This document shows, in pieces, positions 58,090 through 64,000 of a stretch of DNA of 64,000 nucleotides. Position 1 is the first letter of the stretch, and every line of letters begins with the position of its first letter. The DNA lies in contig JAKSGN010000007.1 of NCBI GenBank assembly GCA_024180945.1, positions 1,178,001 through 1,242,000 of the forward strand. The letters run 5' to 3'. The notes beneath the pieces were generated by a model that was given only the letters and a program-made list of their open reading frames with translations, was not told the DNA's origin and did not search any database. Both the position numbers and the translations under genes were made by a program. Source of the DNA: Macrophomina tecta (lineage: Eukaryota > Ascomycota > Dothideomycetes > Botryosphaeriales > Botryosphaeriaceae).

Positions 58090-59391
58090 ATGAGTGCTCT
58101 AGCGAAGCTAATCAAAACGTAGAAAGTTATACCACGCATGAACAACGAACAAGCTGATATTAGTTTACATAAAATCGGCGTCTTTGCTCAACAACTAAAG
58201 CCGCATACCGATGCTACGGCCAAGAATATCGATATCATCATCACGATCGCCCAAAATCGGTTGAAGACGCAAGGCAATACGGATCGGTAGTCGGTGGGCA
58301 TTCTGGATTTCCGAATGCACCTCGATCTACTAGTAAGGAGTCGAGATGCGCCGCCTGTTCCAATCGTTCATGCGGAATACTGACGGGGGAAAAGCGTGGA
58401 GAGATTTTATTAATACGCTGCCGGAGAACCTCAGACATCGGTATCATCGCCTAAAGATCAATATAGAAGGCCAAGAGCCAGATATTAACGATGTCTCCTC
58501 CATGGAACGCTTAAGGCATTCAACGGAGCAGTACATCAGTTCCTCGCTCATCATCAAGCCGGTACGGGAAGCTATGCTTTAATGTTCTACTTTAAGCTAG
58601 AAGACATCCCAGTTTACCGTAATAGCACGTATCAGTGTACCGGGGTAATGTTTTACCGGATGAACCTTTATAAGGAAGCAAGGAAGGCCTTCTACGAGGA
58701 CCTAAGATCACCTCCATCTTATTTTCTCATAGACGGCCGGCCAATACGCTGCGTTAAAACGATCCCTAGAGGGTTACCATTATTCAGAAAGCGCATAGAA
58801 TCCCAAGCCCCAGAAATGGACTACCAAGTGTCAATCACAGTCGGGGGCACGCAAACTTCCCGCTACATCAGCGGCCTGCTAAAGACGCTTAAGCAGCTCG
58901 TCGCCTGCCAAAAACTCGATACTCCATTTGGAAGAGTAAACCACCAGAGCGTCGGAAGATATCTTCCCGCGTTACCGCTAAAACGTGGCGAGGGAGGCCA
59001 AAAAGTAGTAAATTCTTTAGTCTACGTAGTAAATCCGAAATTTTTTTTGTCCTTTACGTTAATTCGAGAGCGGACTAACCGTGCTTCCGTATTAAAATCC
59101 ACATCCGGGCTAGCACTCTTGCCTAGCGTGGAGGAAAGGGCTATATCCCCAGTCCACACCGGCCTGCAAATCCAATTCTTCCGTTATAGCCATTGCCGTT
59201 CTCCAGGTATACATCCAAAGAGACTTATAGTTCACACCTTAGTTATATTCCGCGTAGGCCACTATTGCGTCGAAGGAACTATCGTCTTTCAAAAGGCTAG
59301 GGTATATACACTACCGGAAATACATTCGAATTATATTAGTTTTCGCTTCTTTCGAGAACGTAGAGTCCAATATTCCGGGTTAAGACTATAA
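58090..59391 (+). pseudogene. Patatin-like phospholipase C-terminal part, one frameshift
   Basis: Probably the end of a fungal patatin-like phospholipase. Pieces: 58090-58345 (from ATG, two TAG stops; KIGVFAQQLKPHTDATAKNI, then MHLDLLVRSR), a one-base frame change, 58346-58582 (DTLP-like FINTLPENLRHRYHRLKINI, then INDVSSMERLRHSTEQYI), and 58582-59391 (MFYFKLEDIPVYRN, FYEDLRSPPSYFLIDGRPI, ISGLLKTLKQLVACQKLDTP, FGRVNH). The RYHRLNI, FYFELD and ISG...TLxxLVxxQxLDxxFGxxDH patterns fit the C-terminal half of this family. The catalytic GXSXG and Asp would lie upstream and are missing. RIP is light and most of it is open; it ends 14 bases before a Copia-II LTR. Confidence 0.6.
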
Positions 59392-59405
59392 TCGTGTTAG
59401 AAAAG

Positions 59406-59614
59406 TATTGAAATATTTGATTCAGTAGTGTTTTGGATTTAGTTATATCTTATGCTCGTTACACACCTGTCTTAGTAGGTAAGCAAGTTACATACCCGTT
59501 TCACCCTAGTAGGTAGGATAGGTATAAGGGAAGCCCGTACGGCCTCCCTCTACTAGATATGCCAATTTCATCCTATTTACTATTAAATAAGCCGTCACAC
59601 CACTTGTTCCAATA
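59406..59614 (+). repeat. 5' LTR of Copia-II C (209 bp)
   Basis: Starts tattgaaatatttgattcag, like Copia-I, and ends cacttgttccaata, like Copia-II. See findings on mosaic LTRs. Confidence 0.88.
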
Positions 59615-59938
59615 GTTATAAGCCCGGATGCGTCTTAGGTGCCTTTCGCAGTCTAAGCTATCCTCCCTAGCACCTTATTATGCTATTCCGAGCGTTCCGT
59701 GGCATCCGAACGTTTATCCTTAGCACTCTTTTGCCATACGTGTCCTGTAACGGAGGACTTTAGTTGCCTCCTACAACACGCCTTTTTATTACCTAAAGCG
59801 CAGCACTTTGCCACCGCCTTAGAGTAATACTTTTAAGTGACGGCTTGTTTATTAGCCTCACGCCTACTGCCTACTTTGGTAATTTACCTGTGCCTGCTTT
59901 AGCACACAACGCAAATCGACGTAATATAAAACTACGCT

Positions 59939-62900
59939 ATGACGTCTTCTAAACCTATCGTTGTCTTGAAGATAGCCGATAATTGGGATAAATAGTACTT
60001 TATTATCTAATTAAGAGCCAAGAAATACGAGATATTTAAGTATATCGATCTATCGAAGCCTGAGAAACCTACTTAACCAACCGAACTAGTTAAGGTTTAA
60101 GAGCCACTAGCCTCTGATCCAAATCAACAACGAGCCTGGGAGCGCTATAAAATATAAATCAGGGCATACGAGAGAAGCCTAATTAAGTACGAGAAGCTAA
60201 AAAAGGAAATTAATAATCTTTTAACGATTATTAAGGATTTAGTAAGCCTATTACTACTCCTAATCCTAAATAAGCTTAGGGGCGATTCGCACCCCTATTC
60301 TTAGCTTATAGCGCTTAAGGCGCGGCTCTAACTAACAAAGGAGACTTAGAAAGAACTTATTGTTAATAAGCTTCGCCAGCTTAAAAAGCCTCTAAGCAGT
60401 TAGAATATTAATAAATGGCTTTTATAATGGGAAGAGACTCTGTTTAAGGCAGAGGAGCTTGAACTTCTAGAGGTTATAGGTAATCAAGACAAGGTTGCCT
60501 TTCTTAAGGCGCTTACCCCTCTTAATACCTACTAGGCCTCCGCCTATAAGATTAAGCTCTAGAATAATAAGCTTACTAAGTCGCTTTATAATCTAATTAT
60601 CGACTACCGAAACTACTCACGCTAAAATATGGCTAAGAATTCAAAGGCTACTAAAGCAGCCTTTACTGCTTTACTAAGGGATAAGAAGTAGGAAAGAAAG
60701 CTATCCGCCTACTTATATAGCGAAAATTACTACTACGATAAATATGGATATTACAATCTAGAGGCTAGACTAGCAGATTAGATACTAAACTAGAAGGTTT
60801 AAGACAAGATTAATAAGGCACTCGAGGATCTATAGATTAAGAGAAGAGTTGAACGCTCTATTAAACGGTTTAAAAATAGCTAAAATCACGGCTAAAGCTA
60901 GAAGAAGCAGGATAACGCTCCTTAAAAGAAATAAGAGCTAAAACTAGGTAAAGAAAATAAGAAAACATTATTCTTTCTAGCTGTAGTTGCCTTATTATTT
61001 AATGTACAATGCATTTCAAGGCCTATAACGCTTAATCTCTCATGAATTACCGATACTGGTATAACACACTATATCTGCAATCAGTACATGAAGAATCGCT
61101 ATACTAAAACAAGAAACGCAGGGCTAGATGACTACGTCATATTAGGAAACTCTACGGTTAAGATCGAGTTATTTGGTAAGGCACTGGTATATACTACTAA
61201 CTATAAGGGCCCACGCACTATTAAGCTTATAGACGTGGCCTACGTACCCTTGTTTATAGCAAACCTCGTCTCTGTTGCTAAGGTAAGAGAAAAGGGAATT
61301 AAGTTAGATATAGGACGTATATACCTCTACTTAGAGGACTTTATTATAGCCTATCTAACCTTCGCCCAAAACCACTTCTTTATAAAATATAAGGAAGTAG
61401 ATGATCTACTAGCTATAGTGTCTAACGTTGCTAATCGCTCGTTGCTAGCTATATAATGGTATGAAATCTTTACACATACAGGCTAAAGAGCTATTTAAGC
61501 CTTGCTATAGATAGTATAAGAAGCTATAATTACCGATTAGCAGTTACCTAATTACTATAATATATGCGCACGTACTAAGGCATAATAGTAGATCTCTCGA
61601 TCTATATAACTAGAGGAATTATTAGAAGAAGTATTCTTTCGAGTCTTATTTAACTTAACACATATAACACGAGCTAACAACGGCCACTAATAGATTACGT
61701 ATCTTAAATGCGCTTCCACCAAATTCACTTTTGCGGTTACTTACGCAACTAAGGATAAGTGCACCCAGTACCTTCTTAATATTATCCAAATAATTAAGAT
61801 AAGATTTAGCAAATTAGTAGCCTTTCTTAGATTAGATGGAGAAGTATCGCTTATACGAGCCTTTAAGCAGTAGCTTAAGTAGTAGGGAGTTACCTATAAA
61901 GTATTAGCTCCGTATACCCCTTAGTAGAACGGCGCATTAGAGCGTTTAGGGCACTTAATTATTATTAAAGCAAGATTATTACGAGTTAGTGCTAACCTAC
62001 CTAAGCACCTATAGCCTAAAATTATTAAGGTAGTAGTCTATATCTATAATAGGACTCTAATAAAGCGCTACCATTAGAAAACGCCATTTAAGCGTGTCTA
62101 TAGTAAGAAGTCAAAAGTAGCTTACCTTCGAGTTTATAGCTATAAAGCCTACTTACTACTAAAGAACATTCCACGTAGTAATAAGCTAGATAAACGTGTC
62201 CTTATCGGATATTTAGTTAGATATAACTCTACTAATATCTATAGAATCTGGCATCCTTTAAAGGAACGAGTAGTACGCTTAAGAGACGTCACCTTTAACA
62301 AATCTAGTAAGTTCTCTCTAGAGGATCTAGAAAAGATACTCGCTCTACAGCAATAGGAGTAAAATTAAGAGTAAGAGGTAGTTATTCCTTATATTACACT
62401 TTATAAGGAGGAGATTATCCCCTCGGATTAGGAATCTGAGGTCTTCTTTAACCTTAGTAATAAGCCATCACCGGCTCCAATTTAATCAACTTAAGAAACT
62501 CTAGAGACTTAAGGTAGCCACCTAGGTGCCTAAGTATAAGGAGTATAACTAAATTATCTACCAAGCCCTTTAGAATTAACTAGTAAATGCCTAGCACGCG
62601 AATAGCATGCGAAAAGCAGCCTATAAGCAGGCTTAATTTATAATAAACAAACACTAGATCCTTTAGATTATGCATTACTAGATCGATCTACTCTAGTCCA
62701 ATAATAAGCCTCTTAAGGCTTAGCCTCTCAAGGCTTAGGGGGTGAAGATCAACAGAATCAATAATTACGAGGACTCGGCCAGCTTATACCAGTCTAATAC
62801 GAGAATCCACCTGATCTAGGCGCTACTAGAGGAAACCGTGCCCCAAGAGGACGTAATATCGCAGCGGATATTAATCCAAACCTAATTATCCACGGATCAA

Positions 62901-63667
62901 GAACTCGCAACTTACGTAAAGATACGTATATTGCGTTAATTCATAACAATATATTTAGTTACTAAATACTGTTTACGTCTTTTTTCGTATCTTTCTAGGA
63001 ATCTACTGCAGCAAAAGCGTAAGCATCGCCTATAGGCCTACTACGCATTTACCGAGATTAACTACTACCTAAACCTCGTTTCTACAAGGACATCTTTAAC
63101 CACCTAATAAAAACCCACCTACTAGAGGTAATCTAAATAGAACTCTAGGAACTTTAGGGTAAAGGGGTGTAGGAGACAGCGGCACTTAGTAAAGCGAAAA
63201 GCCTTAATAAGGACGTAATACCACTTACCTAGGTATTTAAGTATAAGCTTAATAAACACGGCTGGCTTACCAAGGTTAAGGCACGCATCTATGTAAGAGG
63301 AGACCTTTAGGCTACTTAGCAGGATACTTATATAGCTACCCTTGCCTTTCGGATTTTCCAAGTCCTAATTGCTATAATCTGCGCTTTTAACTTAGAAATG
63401 CGCCAGTACGACGTTATAAACGCATTTCCTTACGTTCTACTTAAGGAAAAGACATACTGTTGACCTCTAGAAGGACTAAAGCTTAAATAAGGCTAAATCC
63501 TTCGTTTACTTCAAGCGCTTTATAGCCTTAAGAAGTCACTAGCTCTCTGGCAACGGCACTTCTATAAATCCTTAGAAGAGCTCGGTTTGACTTAGGTACC
63601 TAATGCCCCTTGTCTATACTTAAACGATCGCCTGTTCGTCTTCTTCTTTATAGATGACGTTATTATG
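59939..63667 (+). pseudogene. Copia-II C Gag-Pol relict, interrupted
   Basis: Begins MTSSKPIVVLKIADNWDK; scattered TAG/TAA stops. Zinc-knuckle region near 60715-60760 (SENYYYDKYGYYNPEA, Cys lost). Protease-integrase junction in the stop-free part 61088-61456 (MKNRYTKTRNAGLDDYVILG, DVAYVP). Integrase near 61640-62330 (RANNGHxxIT, LRLDGEVS, NGALERLGH, LRDVTF). RT begins about 63050, and the frame ends in FFIDDVIM where the 68 bp LTR starts. Closely related to copies A and B but with fewer changes in key residues. Confidence 0.85.
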
Positions 63668-63735
63668 TGTTGGACTGAAAAAAGCACGGCGCCGCACTGT
63701 TATTCAGTGCGAATTGATTGAGTTATATCCCAACA
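63668..63735 (-). repeat. Very short LTR (68 bp)
   Basis: Contains the small hairpin gcactgttattcagtgc. Identified as an LTR by its ends, the adjacent purine tract and its abrupt insertion into a known sequence; a second copy is needed for proof. Confidence 0.55.
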
Positions 63736-63807
63736 CACCCCCTTATCTAGGGGGGGGTACCCGCCCTAGATATATGGCTGATTTCTGATGCTGACTGCGG
63801 ATGTCTG

Positions 63808-63847
63808 GTGGCGCAGAGGCCGAACTAGTGGCGCAAAGGCCGAACTA
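63808..63847 (+). repeat. Two tandem 20 bp units
   Basis: gtggcgcagaggccgaacta and gtggcgcaaaggccgaacta, differing at one base. Inside the short-LTR element, close to another box B-like sequence (minus strand gagttcgattcaagg, about 63882-63903). Confidence 0.85.
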
Positions 63848-64000
63848 GTGACAACGTAGGTCGATTTCCCTTAGAAGAAAAGTCGTTTCCTTGAATCGAA
63901 CTCAAGACGTATCGAACTATGGGTAAGGCTAGGCTTAAGAGGGCGGAGGCGATGCTCTAATAGGCGCGGAGGCAAAGGCTCCGGGCTAATATATCCGAGT

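Larger units (their letters stand above)
59406..63667 (+). mobile_element. Copia-II element C, 5' part, interrupted at 63668
   Basis: 5' LTR 59406-59614, primer-binding site at 59616, Gag-Pol from an intact ATG (59939). The element is cut within the RT motif by another LTR element and the rest lies beyond the window. RIP is moderate: RT reads FFIDDVI with both Asp residues kept. Confidence 0.9.
63668..64000 (-). mobile_element. LTR element with a 68 bp LTR, continues past the window
   Basis: tgttggactg...atatcccaaca (63668-63735) has TG...CA ends with a 5 bp inverted end (tgttgg / ccaaca). It is followed by cacccccttatctaggggg, which on the minus strand is a polypurine-tract-like aggggggtg, so this is the 3' LTR of a minus-strand element inserted into the RT of Copia-II C. 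CpA/TpG are frequent, so it is young. The 5' LTR, coding region and second target duplication lie outside the window. Confidence 0.65.

Noticed and set aside
1..64000. CRISPR array, rRNA genes, complete tRNA genes
   Set aside because: No regularly spaced repeats, no rRNA-like blocks, and the only tRNA-like sequences lack full cloverleaf structure.

Overview
Organism and state: the window reads as a transposon-rich, probably subtelomeric or otherwise accessory compartment of a filamentous ascomycete (Pezizomycotina). The reasons are the families present (Fot1/Tan1-type pogo element, Tc1-like element, Tad1-type LINE, chromodomain Gypsy, Ty1/copia elements, FunK1 kinases, DUF3435 recombinase, Zn2Cys6 regulators, patatin-like phospholipase), 60-70 nt introns, and heavy RIP (repeat-induced point mutation). 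CpA and TpG are visibly depleted and TpA enriched, while CpG is kept. Old reading frames survive with Gln (CAR) and Trp (TGG) codons turned into TAG/TAA, Cys to Tyr, His to Tyr and Asp to Asn. I cannot name the genus. Almost no intact gene remains; most entries are relicts read through RIP stops. Layout: 1-3.4 kb has three copies of a GAT-tailed repeat, one split by a Tc1-like element, plus a 400 bp foldback element. 3.8-5.1 kb is a DUF3435 tyrosine-recombinase relict with a C-terminal C2H2 region. 5.1-24.2 kb is one Copia-I element (minus) opened by two later insertions: a chromodomain Gypsy element (8.0-14.7 kb) and a 605 bp solo-LTR-like element that itself received a Copia-II element (15.1-21.0 kb). 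24.4-30.2 kb is a second Copia-II element (plus). 30.2-33.2 kb is unassigned relict sequence with one dispersed repeat. 33.2-34.9 kb is a 5'-truncated LINE that cut a FunK1 gene (34.9-36.0 kb). 36.0-37.3 kb is an unassigned island with little RIP. 37.3-39.2 kb is a Fot1/Tan1-like element. 39.5-46.0 kb is a relict gene cluster: a Zn2Cys6 regulator with a recognisable intron, one copy of a duplicated gene, an unknown frame and a nearly full-length FunK1 kinase. 46.6-52.6 kb is a complete Copia-I element with a perfect target duplication. 52.6-59.4 kb holds LINE fragments, the second repeat copy, a small ORF with two tandem Zn2Cys6 clusters, the second copy of the duplicated gene, LINE ORF1 and a patatin-like phospholipase C-terminus. 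59.4-64.0 kb is a third Copia-II element, interrupted by an LTR element with a 68 bp LTR that runs off the edge. How it fits together: this is mainly an insertion history rather than a working pathway. Target duplications order most events (Copia-I before Gypsy, solo LTR before Copia-II). The buried host genes (DUF3435 recombinase, patatin-like phospholipase, FunK1, Zn2Cys6) are of kinds often found in fungal accessory DNA; DUF3435 and patatin-like genes are also linked to giant Starship elements, so a decayed Starship is a reasonable but unproven reading.
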